In this document: positions 49,301-60,900 of the stretch, piece by piece
How positions within the stretch are numbered: position 1 is the first letter of the stretch
Layout: each line of letters starts with the position of its first letter
Assembly (NCBI GenBank): GCA_018417955.1
Contig: JACTVC010000005.1
Location: 620,001-684,000, forward strand
DNA length: 64,000 bases
Source: Laccaria trichodermophora
Taxonomy: Eukaryota > Basidiomycota > Agaricomycetes > Agaricales > Hydnangiaceae
Direction: 5' to 3'
Program-made: the position numbers and the translations under genes
Notes under the pieces: model-generated
Told to the model about the DNA's origin: nothing
Seen by the model: the letters and a program-made list of their open reading frames with translations, nothing else
The model's database searches: none

Positions 49301-51376
49301 AATGCCTCTTCTTACCATATATTTTTTAGTTCACGGATGCTGATGGCGGTGTTGCCTCAGAATTCGTACAGAAGCTTCAGGGGCTCAATGCAAAGAACTC
49401 GGAGCATGAGTTGTCCATTGAGAAATTTTTGGTCAAAAGCGAGGAAGCATTCTTTGGCAAAGTCCGGAAAGATAAATTGTCAAGTGCCGCGAGTGTGCGA
49501 TCCTCCCAACGCGACTCTGTATGGGGTACACCCTCACCATCACTATATTCTCGCCCAGACTGTATGTTTCTGACCTCGTCTCTGCTCATGCAATCAATTA
49601 ACTTTTTAACGATCCTAGCTCCAAACATGCAAGCATTCCCTTCTGACTACGATGGTCCCCTTCACCACGATGCTGGCCCGCCTGAGACCGTTCCAATGAC
49701 TGGACTGCAGATCGCCTTGTCTAGGGAACTTGGAGGCTGGCCACTTTATACTATCATCATCGCCCTTGGCCAGGTTTGTCTTCACTATGTTATCGATCCT
49801 CCTACCTTGTCTGACCTTGGATAAATTAGATGCTGAGTGCGACTAGTTTCCAAATTACCCTCCTTACTGGCCGTAACTGGCAGTATAATCTTCAGCTTTA
49901 TGTTTTGGGCGGAGTCTTCTTGGCAGCCTCTGCTGTCTGGTACCCTATGTTCAGACTCAAACCATCAGTTTACGTTCTCTCAGCCCCCTGGATCTTTTTC
50001 GGCCTTGCGTTCTTCATGATTGGCCTACCGTCCGTCCATGCCTCCCTAGCGCCAGCACATATGGCACTATCAAATGCGGCCACTTGGTGCTATGCCGTTG
50101 CATCTGCCGCAGGTTTCCTGTTCTTTGGCCTCAATTTTGGTGAAGAAGCGGTGCGTTTTCATGTTTCAACCAATTATTAGGTCTCACATTGGACCAGGGC
50201 GCTGCTACGGAGGTTTGGACCCTCCGGGCGTGCATTGTTCAGGGTTCTCAACAGATCTGGGTCGCTGCGTTGTGGTATTGGGGCTATTCTCTAAATGGCC
50301 GACCTGATGGCTATATTCCTCCTTGGTATATTTGTGTCATTGTTTGGCCCCTGGCGGTCGTCAGCTTCGTGTTCGCATATCTCATGCTCTACGGATTGCC
50401 AGGTTATTCAGCCGATTTATGTGAAGTAATACACTCAACTGACACCCTTTTCCAGAGTACTACCGTCAAACTCCGCCCAAGGTTCCCCATTTCATTAGAA
50501 CCCTCCTTCGCCGAAAATTGGTTCTATGGTTCTTGGCCTCTGAAATTCTGCGAGATTACTGGTTGAGTGGAGTGAGTATTGCGTAACTATAGCCTCTAGG
50601 CCGCTGACCGATATGTGTTTAGCCATACGGTCGTAACTGGGGCTTCTTGTGGAGTGCCCCAATACCAAAGTGGCAAATTCTGCTGCTAGTCATCACTTTC
50701 TTTATCGGCGTGTGGGCTGCAATGTTGTTGGTACTTACGCACTTCAGCAAAACACATACATGGCTGTTGCCCGTCTTTGCTGTGGGTTTGGGAACTCCAA
50801 GATGGTGTCAAGTACGTCTCCTCCATATCGAACGAATGTTCAAATAACCCGTAATTTTAGATGCTTTGGGGAACATCTTCCTTGGCTTTATACATCCCAT
50901 GGGCAGGTCACGCTGGGCCTTACCTCGGCCTCTCTCTATGGCTTTGGCTTGGTGTTCTCGATGCCATCCAGGGAGTAGGGCTAGGAATGATTCTGCTTCA
51001 AGTAAGATCTAACTAACCACCACCTTTTTCTCGTTACTCAATGAAAATCGCAGACACTATCCCGACTTCACGTTTGTGCCACCTTGGCATTTTCCCAGAT
51101 CATTGGTTCAGTTTGTGTGATGGTCGCCCGAGCCACCGCCCCCAATCGTATTGGGCCTGGCTCTGTCTTCCCCGATGCAGCCAAATGGGATTTTTCTGAA
51201 GGTCTGAAAGGTAAGTTCATACCATTTTTGATCAACTTGCAACATTCCCACATGCGAATCCAGGGAGTCCCATGGCTCTTCCTCTCTTCTGGATTGCCCT
51301 TATCTGCCAAATTATCATTGTTCTGGGCTACTTCTGGTTCTACAGGAAAGAACAACTTTGTCAGTACACTACTTAA
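43357..51376 (+). CDS. AGS1: Cell wall alpha-1,3-glucan synthase (Ags1/Mok1 family)
   Basis: This polytopic enzyme makes the alpha-1,3-glucan of the cell wall. ATG 43357 gives [20 protein letters not shown], a signal peptide; a longer ORF starts with TTG. The first part is an extracellular alpha-amylase-like (GH13) domain: [74 protein letters not shown] and [18 protein letters not shown] single TM helix ([20 protein letters not shown]) leads to a cytosolic GT5 synthase domain: [50 protein letters not shown] and [17 protein letters not shown] disordered stretch (about 48.65-49.6 kb) precedes a C-terminal region of about 12 TM helices. It ends [12 protein letters not shown] (stop 51374-51376). 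About 15-20 introns; roughly 2,350 aa. Domain order is complete. Confidence 0.95.
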
Positions 51377-51637
51377 CGCCCTATGATAATCAAACTGACC
51401 TTTCGATTCAGCACGCCCATGATCTCCTCTTGCTTCAGGCTGCGGACACTCTAGCTATCCTTGGACATTGTTACCCACTACGGACTTGGCATCACCTAGA
51501 TAATAACATAGAATATGAGATAAATTATTGTACATACGGTTTTACAAACCCTGACACTCCTTGCCCTGAATTTATTGCTGTGACGTGTTTGGCATCGACG
51601 TTTGAAATGACCGTCACTTCAGGTCGCATACAAAGGC

Positions 51638-52858
51638 ATGAAACTCTCATTTACCCTAACTAAATCAAAGCCTGCGCCTGTTGCGACTGCGTCTGCCAAG
51701 CTACCGTCCCTCTTCGCCACCGAAGAGGAAGGAAACGATGATACACTTCCGCCATCGAAGGTACAGTTACCCCACGTTGAGGCTTCAAAAGCCATAAGGA
51801 AGCGCATCGAAGCAGAGAAGAGAGTCGACAACACCGTTTACCAATATGATGAGGTTTGGGACAAGATGCAGGAGGCTAAGCAGAGACAGAAGGATGCCAA
51901 AGAAGTGGACGCAACGCAACGCAAGGTAAGTGATCTTACATGCTGACCAGCATATTACATTTCTAAGAGCTCAACAGCCAAAATATATTCACAGTTTACT
52001 TACATCTGCTGCTACTCGCAAGCTCGATTATCTCCGTGCGGAAGAGAAAATGATGCAATTGGAACGTGATACTGAAGGCGATGAATTCAAGGACAAGGAG
52101 TCGTTCGTCACTCAGGCCTATAAGGATCAGATGGCTGAGGTTCGCAGAGCAGAAGAGGAAGAAAATGCAAGGGAAGGTATGTACTATATGACGCTGTTTT
52201 CCTTGCCAGCAACTCAACGGGCATATCAGAACTGCGGAAAAAGCAAGATGGTTCATCAACGGGAATGGCCCATTTTTACCGCAAACTTCTCGAGGAGTCA
52301 GAAAAAAATCATGACGCAACCGTTGCTGCAACTCAGAAACGTGTTATTGGCCCTCAAGGGCCCACTCCTAACTTGACAATAACTAAACCGGCGAATTTTA
52401 CACCCACATCGGACGTAGAGCTCGCGAGACTCGCCAGAGAGCAAGGTAAAGAAGTAGAGCTTAATGACGACAACCAAATTGTTGATAAGCGGGACCTTTT
52501 GGCGGCTGGCCTCAACCTGTCATTGCCCAACACACGGCGACTTGGTTTGCAAAAAGCTCAGCAGAAGCCGGCGGATGCAGCACCGACTCATCGAGCAGTG
52601 GGAGTTGCGGCAACTCGGAGGGAAATCAATGAGCGTAGGGCCAGAGAGATCCAGCAGCAGCTGGAAGCTGAGCGAGAACGGTCACAGAAGGAGCAGAGAG
52701 AGGCCGATGAAGGAGCGATACGGCGAATAGTCGCCAAGCGAAACACTGAAGTTGATGTGGAGAGCGCACGGGAACGATATCTTCAGAGGAAACGACGGAG
52801 AGTAGAAGAAGACGCAAGAGAGTCAAATGCCAATACTATGGATACCAATATGTCCTGA
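51638..52858 (+). CDS. NSRP1-like nuclear speckle splicing protein (DUF2040)
   Basis: Relatives of vertebrate NSRP1 (CCDC55) bind RNA and affect alternative splice choice. The start MKLSFTLTKSKPAPVATASA is followed by LFATEEEGNDD and VEASKAIRKRIEAEKRVDNT. The DUF2040 core VYQYDEVWDKMQEAKQRQKD joins across an intron to PKYIHSLLTSAATRKLDYLR. The helix AEEKMMQLERDTEGDEFKDK and SFVTQAYKDQMAEVRRAEEE lead, after another intron, to LRKKQDGSSTGMAHFYRKLL. The C-terminal half is a charged coiled coil, including REINERRAREIQQQLEAERE and RERYLQRKRRRVEEDARE. Size is about 360 aa. Stop codons of this gene and its convergent neighbour are 45 bp apart. Confidence 0.88.
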
Positions 52859-52903
52859 TTACGTGAATAGGTTAAGTCTTTGACGATGTATCGTATATAA
52901 TAG

Positions 52904-54116
52904 TCAATGTGAACAGGAACATGTAGAGTTGAGTCGGGAGTCTCCGATGGAAAGCACCATTCTATCAAACACCCGAAGAACAGAGGATAAAGGTGGGCGA
53001 TGCCGGGGGTCCTCGTGCAACATAGGCCGTATGAGCTGCATGAGTTCCGGAACATTGTAACCCGTCAGCTAAACAAAGAACCGCGATGGATCAGCGGTGA
53101 GAAATATCCTACGGGGCAGACTGACCTTGCAAGCACGCAAAACGAGGACACCCAGCGCCCAAATGTCGATCTTATATGGGTCACTGCACTCCCCACGTTC
53201 GCATTCAGGTGGTATCTCAGTTCCACGGTACCCTTGGACAAGAGGATCTAAAACGCCATCGAACCGCCGACTGAGTTCGTAATCGATGTAGGCGTAATGA
53301 CCTTCGTAGTCTGTTAACAGATTTCGCAATGATATATCCAAATGTGCAATGTGATGCATATGCATAAACAGGGCATGCTAAAGAAAAAGCTTCAAGCACT
53401 ACCAGCAACTTATGATTGTGAAGCGTTACCTCAATGCACTGCCTTAAAGAAGCAAGAAAAAGTCGAAGGCAGCATGGGCCAGAGTCCGGTATAAGCTGTG
53501 ACGACCATTCCTCCATGACGATGAAGGCGATCTGATCCTCGGGAATGCCAAAAAGATCAAGAACAGCTAAATAAAAGATATGTTTCATTGTATATCGCAT
53601 TGACCTGGTAACACTAACGTATTGTGTGGTTCATCGGATTTTGTTTGAGGGGTGGCTGCGAAAGCAGACGGATAACGTCGTACTCGCGACTACATATGTG
53701 GACAGCCTTTACCACGAACTTTTTCTGATCGCATACTCGAGTTCCTCGGAACAAGTTATCAGGCTAAGAATATCATATGAGTCGCTGCGCTATACCCAAA
53801 GATGACTTACCAAGCCCGCATCTGGGCACAGAGCGTCGTCGTCAATAAAACCTTTCTCGCCACGACATTCTGAGAAGGGCATCGGGTAGAAAAGGTGCGA
53901 TGACACGGTCTCTTCTTTGGAGTGACGTTGATAAAAAAGCTTCACGTCCCGGACGGTATCAAGCTGGAATCCTCTAGACTTGAAGACACAGCGATATTTT
54001 TGCCAGTATGGAGTGACGCGCCGGTTGACGTCGTCTTCGTCGAAAGAGGAATCCGAGGAGGTGGGAGAGGGTGGAACGTCACAACTGAGATCAGCGGCGA
54101 AGATTGGGCCTGGCAT
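52904..54116 (-). CDS. Divergent protein kinase-like protein
   Basis: The start is MPGPIFAADLSCDVPPSPTS (ATG 54116). The kinase-like fold includes KKFVVKAVHICSREYDVIRL, with the N-lobe Lys, and the hinge-like IAFIVMEEW. The catalytic loop is HHIAHLDISLRNLL, where HLD replaces HRD but the Asp and the Asn four residues later remain. The expected DFG appears as YIDYELSRRF, that is DYE. The end of the activation segment is GYRGTEIPPE and DPYKIDIWALGVLVLRA. The last exon (ELMQLIRPMLHEDP, then RPPLSSVLRVFDRM) ends STCSCSH (stop 52904-52906). Agaricomycetes carry large families of such kinases, including the FunK1 group. Catalytic activity is uncertain because of the DYE change. A family name is inferred. 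Confidence 0.75.
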
Positions 54117-54354
54117 ACGGGAGAAAGAAATGCAGGAACAGCAGCATCTAGTCTAACGTCGAGGTTATATAGACAGGAGTCGGTTTGGAAGAGAATGATC
54201 TTCCCGATAAAGCGAGTGGCCTAGAGACTTGAAAGTTGATGAGCATCGCTGTGGGACAAACGCACCTCGTTAGGACGACTTGCCCCGCCCATCGTGCGAC
54301 TTGTTTCCCAGCTTTGGCCCATTGGATTTTTTGCACATTTGGAGCACATAGCCT

Positions 54355-55008
54355 ATGGAGCAAGGCACCAAGTCAAAGAAAACCGTATTTGTAGGAGGTA
54401 TCAGCGATGATATCGATGAAACTGCAATTTACCAAAGTTTCTCGACCTTTGGTGAGCTGCTTGGTCCACACCGCTGCCCACACTTACCCCGTTTCTGAAT
54501 TACAGGAGAGATCGTGCAAGTCCAGCTTCCCTCTGCAGTCACAAACCAATCACAACAATCTCGTTCGTTATAATTTTATGGTGAATCATCCCCGCCTCCG
54601 CCTAACTTCACACAGAGGCTAAACATCGGGGATTCGCGTTTGTCACCTACGGCTCGTCCTCAGATGCCCAAGATGCAATCGACAACATGGACATGAACGA
54701 GTTGCAGGGACGGGTCATAAAAGTAAACCTGGCAAGGCCAATGAAAGGCCAGCTAGAAGCGTCTAGCAACAGAGCTAGTATGTGTCGTCGTCTCTTCCCT
54801 TTGACAATATTTTTGACTTTGTTCAGTTTGGGAGTCGGAAGAATGGTTACAGCAACACGTTAAGCCTTTGGCTCAAAGCGGAGGTTCGTTTCGTGATTTG
54901 CCTTTCAATAACCTGGCTCACCGGTACCCAGGCGTTCAAGGTCGTAACGCACAACAAGGTGAACAAGAAGACACCCAAAATAACAGTGGGGAAGACATGG
55001 AAGAATAA
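54355..55008 (+). CDS. RRM protein resembling the RNA-binding half of cyclophilin E
   Basis: ATG 54355 gives [20 protein letters not shown], then [13 protein letters not shown]. The RRM includes RNP2 (VFVGGI) and, after two introns, RNP1 ([20 protein letters not shown]). [20 protein letters not shown] closes the domain. This is the pattern of the RRM of cyclophilin E (PPIE), but no peptidyl-prolyl isomerase domain follows. The last exon is [20 protein letters not shown] and then a Gln/Asn/Glu-rich tail to TAA 55006-55008. The coding length is about 165 aa. It likely binds spliceosomal RNA, but this is inferred. The gene starts 238 bp from the divergent kinase gene. Confidence 0.85.
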
Positions 55009-55200
55009 TGGATTACGTGCTTCCTCCGGCTATGTATAAGAACATGGCCTCATATCCAACCCCAATCGCTCGAATTCATCTCGATACGGGGCAATGGAGG
55101 TATAGAAAGGCCGAAGTTCAGAAATATTGTAATAGTCCCTGTTGATAATGTCTCGGTGAAAATGTAACTTGGCTCACAAAAAAGGGCATGAGATACGTAT

Positions 55201-55995
55201 TCAGAACTGCTTTGGGTTATGTATGTCAGACTCCTCAAACTGAGCGCGAGCGCGTTTGATATCTTCTTGCATAAACAACAGCTCCTCTAATCTCGCAAGT
55301 TTCTTTGCATCTGCAGGCCGCGACAATGCTCTTCGAAGATCTTCAATGGACAGCCGAGCTTTTCGTGATGCCCCCCCGGCAGTCTGGCACTGGGGACTAA
55401 TGTTAGCACAGAATACATAGACGAGGTGAGGAGAAACTGACAACATCAGTAATATACTCAATCAAAATTTCTTCCATTACGTTCACAGTATCGTTTGACG
55501 GGTTTCGGTCATCTCCAAATCCATACATAAGGTTTTTCACTAGTGAAGCAGGTTATGGGAGACTTCTGATAAACCCAACTGTCTTGTCGCACATTCTTTG
55601 TTAAAAAGGCCTCTGAGGTTGGATTGTTTCCTTGAACCACGACCTGTAAGATTTCCAATGCTGGACAATGATACGTTTTCTCTGGAATAGTTGGAGGCGT
55701 ATGTGGGAAGCGTGGTGGTGGCTCTGGGTGTCACTGGAAGAGGCGCCGGTGTTTGCGCAGCTACTTGGGTAGATGCTTGAGGAAGTCGTTGGATATGCGG
55801 CGCAGGCTGTGGAACGTAGCTATATGGGTAGGTTGGCCAACCGTATCCAGTCACGCCAGTAGCTTGATATGGGTATGCGCCTGGAGCTGGATGTCCATAA
55901 GCACCGTGAGGTGGCGCGTACGCGCCATATGGGTAAGTCGTGGTTGATGGAGGAGGATGGCTTCCAGCTGGAGGAGCGTAAGGAGAGAAGGACAT
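55201..55995 (-). CDS. TAF13: TFIID subunit TAF13
   Basis: TAF13 pairs with TAF11 through a histone fold in the general transcription factor TFIID. The conserved part is ELKNLMYGFGDDRNPSNDTV, then NVMEEILIEYITD, joined across an intron to ARLSIEDLRRALSRPADAKK and LARLEELLFMQEDIKRARAQ. The N-terminal exon is unusual: about 130 residues of Tyr/Pro/Ala/Gly/Gln-rich sequence (MSFSPYAPPAGSHPPPSTTT, then YPYGAYAPPHGAYGHPAPGA). The canonical protein has only about 125 residues, so this extension doubles it. Introns lie near 55542-55592 and 55385-55442. The DUF4211 gene ends 63 bp upstream on the same strand. Confidence 0.88.
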
Positions 55996-56058
55996 GAATC
56001 AGTTCAAAGTTGGCACAATGCAGCGTCACACTGAAGTCACATCTTATCTTATCTACGA

Positions 56059-57790
56059 CTACTCTACATTTTCACCCTTTCTTGCCGACATTTCAAGATG
56101 CCTCGCACTTTCCATCATCGTCTTGGTCTTTTCCCATTCAATTTCTATTAACTGTCGTTCGTCTAGCCATTCACAGATTCCATCAGCATCTCCGAGGTCG
56201 TCTGGAGGCTGCTTGCCCCCCATGTAAGCGACTCGATAAAATCCCCTAGTCTGACTCGCTCCACGGAGTTCCTCGATCTCTCGACAAACACATAGGAAGA
56301 GTGCGTTCTAGTTAGTGCAGTTTGTTAGTTTATTCACCAGCACGACGCGTTGACACTAACCTCCCAGTGTGAAAACTCGTGGAAAATTCGTGTCCGCTTG
56401 GCGCAGAAGCGTCCCAAATGAAATTCCAGAGTCTCTTCACTTTCAGTATCCTTGTTGAAGAAGGGCAGTCAATGTCTCAGGAGCGTTCCAGTCAGAACTT
56501 ACCTCCTTATCGTTGAACCCTGCTCTCTCATATGGGCTTCCGCTCAGTCTTCCTAGCAGCGTTGATGTCCTTCTGCCGAGATGGCAAGCATCACAGTATG
56601 GAACAGAAAACTCAAGAGGGACTATATCCAGGTCTGGGTATTTTTCTAGTGCCTTTTTGAAATCTGGCCTCCAGACGGAGGAAGCGACTAAAGAGTCCCT
56701 CAAGCCCAAAATCTTTCGTCTGAGGACTTGCAGCGGCACGGAAAAATACTCTTCGTCTGGTATTGAAGTTCGTTTTAAAGCCTGAACCCGCGATAATAAT
56801 AAAATATTCACCTCGCAACTGCTTGGCCATGAAAGAACGGCGATCTTGCGGAGATTGTACAGCGATATGTACGAAAAACTGAAAAATCTTCTTGAATTGG
56901 TGAGAGAGATCTTGATGCGATTCCATGCTGAACTCAGTCGGCAACTGTGGTATGGCCATTCCGTCATCTTCAACGATGAAATCGGAAGAATCTTCAGAGT
57001 CAGACGAAAGTTGGCTCGAGCTGCCGTCGCCTTCATGGTCAATGTGGGGTTTGGCAGCTGCGAATGGTCGCTCTTTGTCGCTCTCTTCTTCGTCATGAGA
57101 AGACGCTGATGGTGATATTTGTCCGCGTTTCCGCACTAAAACACAACTGTATGCAATGCTTGTCACTAGAGAAGTAATCTTACATTGAAGCCTTTCGAGG
57201 TTACGCTGAAAAGCGGTCTTTTTGTCGCGAGCACGAAAACGATTATCCAGAATACCTAAAAAATCGGTTGAATTGTTATCTAGATAATTAAAGCATGAGA
57301 GTGTACACTTGTCATCGACCTCATCAAACCTTTCATCCCCAACCTCTTCTGCAGGACTCGTTTGTGCACGGCGTCCCTTTAGAAGTCGGCGTCGCTTGCT
57401 GGGCTTGTCGTCCTCACCAATATTGCCGCCATTTTCTTCTTTAACTTCACGACGCCGACGAGACGAAGGCTTTGCAGGCGAATTTGAGGCTGGATCTTGT
57501 CCTGAGTGATGTTCAGAATCGCTGTCGCTGACGACGCGAGACAGACGTTTGCGTCTGACTCCTCCAAAATTTGAATTATCCGCTGTTTCTGGATCGCTTC
57601 CCGTCGATACTTTGGCTTCAAACTTGAGAGCACCAATATCTTCGGAAGAAGCATCATCTGCATTATTCTGTTTTCCAGGATGAGAACTTAGGGCTTGGGT
57701 GGACCTAGTGCGTTTCGGAGAGAGTGTGGTCAAGTTGATTAATGTGGTTTGCTTAAGACGGGCCGGAGTTTGCTTCTTCTTTGGAGGCAT
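56059..57790 (-). CDS. DUF4211 domain nuclear protein
   Basis: Function is unknown. The N-terminus MPPKKKQTPARLKQTTLINL is basic and the first 200 residues are disordered, with nuclear-localisation-like runs (SSRRRREVKEENG, KPSKRRRLLKGRRAQT) and acidic blocks. The DUF4211 domain begins SSDFIVEDDGMAIPQLPTEF, then KKIFQFFVHIAVQSPQDRRS and YFSVPLQVLRRKILGLRDSL. It continues ASSVWRPDFKKALEKYPDLD and PLEFSVPYCDACHLGRRTST. Further exons give EETLEFHLGRFCAKRTRIFH and ALFLCVCREIEELRGASQTR, and the end is MSARKGENVE (stop 56059-56061). The Cys-x2-Cys (YCDACH) may hold zinc. About seven introns. The family occurs in fungi and some other eukaryotes. Coding in the disordered half is judged from open frame and composition. 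Confidence 0.82.
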
Positions 57791-57915
57791 CAGAGACGGG
57801 TAAGAATTGGGTAAGAAATGGTGGAGACCGTCGTAGTGATGGTCTGGTAAGAGTATCTACGTAATCATGATCAACCTTCCACATGTAAATATGTACCTTT
57901 CCAGCACCCTTGTCA

Positions 57916-60900
57916 ATGGCAAGTTCGGACTCAACACGACGAAAACCCCCTTCACCCATAGATACCAGTTTTTCCCGAGAATTCCAAGATGATCAATACG
58001 CAATGTTGGAGACAGATCCTTCTGTCTCGCGCCGACGGCCAACTCTTCCGTCTTTCCGGCTCTCCTTGTCACCAAGCGCAGAAGTGCCTTCTAATCTCTT
58101 GCCACCCCAAATTTCAAATTCTAATTCAAGAGCAAAAAGCGAATCTCGCAAGCTACTTTCCCATGTTCTAACTCAGTTGTCGAATCGAAGGAAACCTTCA
58201 CCAATATCCCACGTCATTAGTAATGCAGGTCGTTCTGGGGGCGACAGCGGCTTAGATTTGCTAGTCGAAAGCCTCAAAGATGCTGTGAGGATCAAGAGTT
58301 TAGGACAAAATTCAGGTATTGATAGAGAATCTGCTCTTCAAGATGGGCTCGAGCATGACGCGGACAACATCTTTTCGACGGATGCCACCTTTGAACTAAT
58401 GGTGCAGCTCAAAGACGTGTTAATCATGTCTGTCTCGCAGGGCTGGCGTATATTTGACGAAAGGTAAACTTTTCCGTGGCATTTATCATTTTATAATTTA
58501 TGTGTATTGTGTGATCCTTAGCTCTGTCTTGCAGGAGGTCACAAATGCTGCGGGTGAAAGAAGCTCTTCTCCATTCCGCAGGTCAAGAGCCAGCTTTCAT
58601 GGTGGAAAACGTACCCGCTCTCCGGAAGTGATGCAAGTTCCTGAGTTACTATCCTTGTGCCTCTCAGTTTTGACTTCTGTCGTCGCGGAAGATTGCCGAT
58701 ACAAGATCATTTCTCCCCGGCCATCTCGTCCTCCGAACGCGTTGCAGGCTCTAACTATGAATGTCGCGCAGCTTCTTATTCACGCAAATCGCCACGATCC
58801 ACGCGTTATTTCCCAGATCGGGTTTGTCATGATTCCAGCATTTTCGACCTTCCACCCAGAGTTGCATCCTCGTTTATTGTCTTTCTTTGAGGAAAATCTC
58901 ATCAGGCCGGCCCTTCAGCACCTTAGGCAAATGCAGGGTGTTGAGGAAATTGATGCCACCCCGCTTGACCAAGGTGAGGGAACATCTAGCTCTCCGAGAC
59001 TGAAATAAATAAAATATATCGCTAATAGAACCAATTTAATTATCCAGAGGATGTAGGTGCTTCGGTTGTGGCCATTCATGTTGACGGCGTGGAAGATGAC
59101 GACGGGAGGGAGGCTTCTCGATTCAAACCTACTCTGAAAGTCCAATCTACCAGCGCCCCACACCAAGGCCTACATATGTATCATCTAGCTTCTCTAGTTT
59201 CTCCGCTTCTGGCGGCAATTTTGGAATGTGTTGACATTGAACACCCTTCCGAAAGCCATAGTGATCTGCCCTATCGCTTCTACAGGCTTCTCGACTTAAT
59301 TTTGACCTTGAAGGTCGACGCGTACAACGATCTATTCCAAGTTGTGGCATATCACGATTCGAAGTCAAGAAAACTCGCTGCGACTTATCTGGCTATGCAT
59401 TGGCCTAAAGCCACCGGGCATGCCACGATCAGTGGTCCCCTTCTCCTGGAACAGGACGGGGTTTTCGGACAACCAGCGTGGACTCGCAAGCAGGCAGACG
59501 ACCACCGATTTTTGCCATGGAAGTTTATTCACAGGGACGACTGGGTCAGCTTTGATGGTAGTTCTCAGCATGACTGTCGTTCATGCACCAAAGCCATCTA
59601 CGGATTTGGGCTGTTATGTCCTTTCTGCATGTGTGCTGTCCATTTTGACTGTTATGACTATCCGGAGGGAAATCACCTCATCCAATATGAGATGGAGACC
59701 GACGCCAACGTGCAACGAGTGGCCATGTATCGGTTCTCTACAAATTTTGAAGGAGGGGCTAACAACGCAGGTATCATCCATGAAAATCATCACGCTTTTA
59801 GGCAGGTCAACCTTTTCAATGTTTGCCTTTGCTACGTCTGCCGGGATCCACTTTGGGGATGTGCGGCCCAAGGAATGAAGTGTGACACATGCTCGTTGTG
59901 TGTACATGCTACCTGTTTGTCCTCCACCATAGCGGAATGTGGTACGGCCAAAATCACCTCGAGGCATATGGTAATTGAATGGCAAACTTTGAGGCGCTCC
60001 TGTCTTGAATACTTTGCCGACATCTTTCTCACACAAGAAGGCTCAGAACTACTCGGCTATGAAGAAGTTTCCATTTTCTGTGGCGTTTTAGAAACTCAAC
60101 TGCAAATTCTTACCAACGGAATCGCTTTAGGTTCCATTGTTGTTCTGCAGAATGGCAAAAATGTGGCTCATACCAAAAACTACAAAGTCGATGAATTTGA
60201 GTTGCATCGAGCGCTCAAACTCTATATGGATCGTCTAGCTTCAAATAATCTGCCTTGCTCAGCGGCTACAAAGGAATACATAGAGGAAAACTCTTTGTTG
60301 TCGTCTAAACATTCAATAATGTTCGATCTTTCCAACCTTGTCTACATATCAACATCCTTGAAGGCACCTCTTTTAGCCACTCCTGATCCACCGTCATCAG
60401 ACTTGCTGAATGTCGCTCACCTCGACCAACTTCCCGATTCCACCGACATAGACGCCCACCCTTACGAACTTTTACCTTTGTCGCATCTGCGAGAGGTTTT
60501 GGACACCGAGTTCAACGTACGCTCGATTGGGGCTGCAAAGCTTATCTTACAACATCTGAACCATCTTGCCTTCTTCGATCGGGTGGATCAGAGCCCTTAT
60601 CCATTCGACAATTTTAAGACGAATCAGCATGTTGGATGTATATTTCCCTTACCCCTTGGGCTCGATTTATCAACGGATGTGGAAACTCTCGTTTCTGCAG
60701 TTGAGTCGTGTCTCGCCGATCTGGACCTGTCGGTGAACGAGTTCGCCCTCCTCCTTGTCGTCCGCAAGCTGTGGCCCAATGGCTTGATGTCGGAGTACGG
60801 ATTGAAGAGGGTCGGCAGAAGTGTCATCTACTGGGTATTAGCTGAGGTGGGGGAAGAGAAACTGACCTTATACCACGCGTACTGATGTTGGCGTTAGGAT

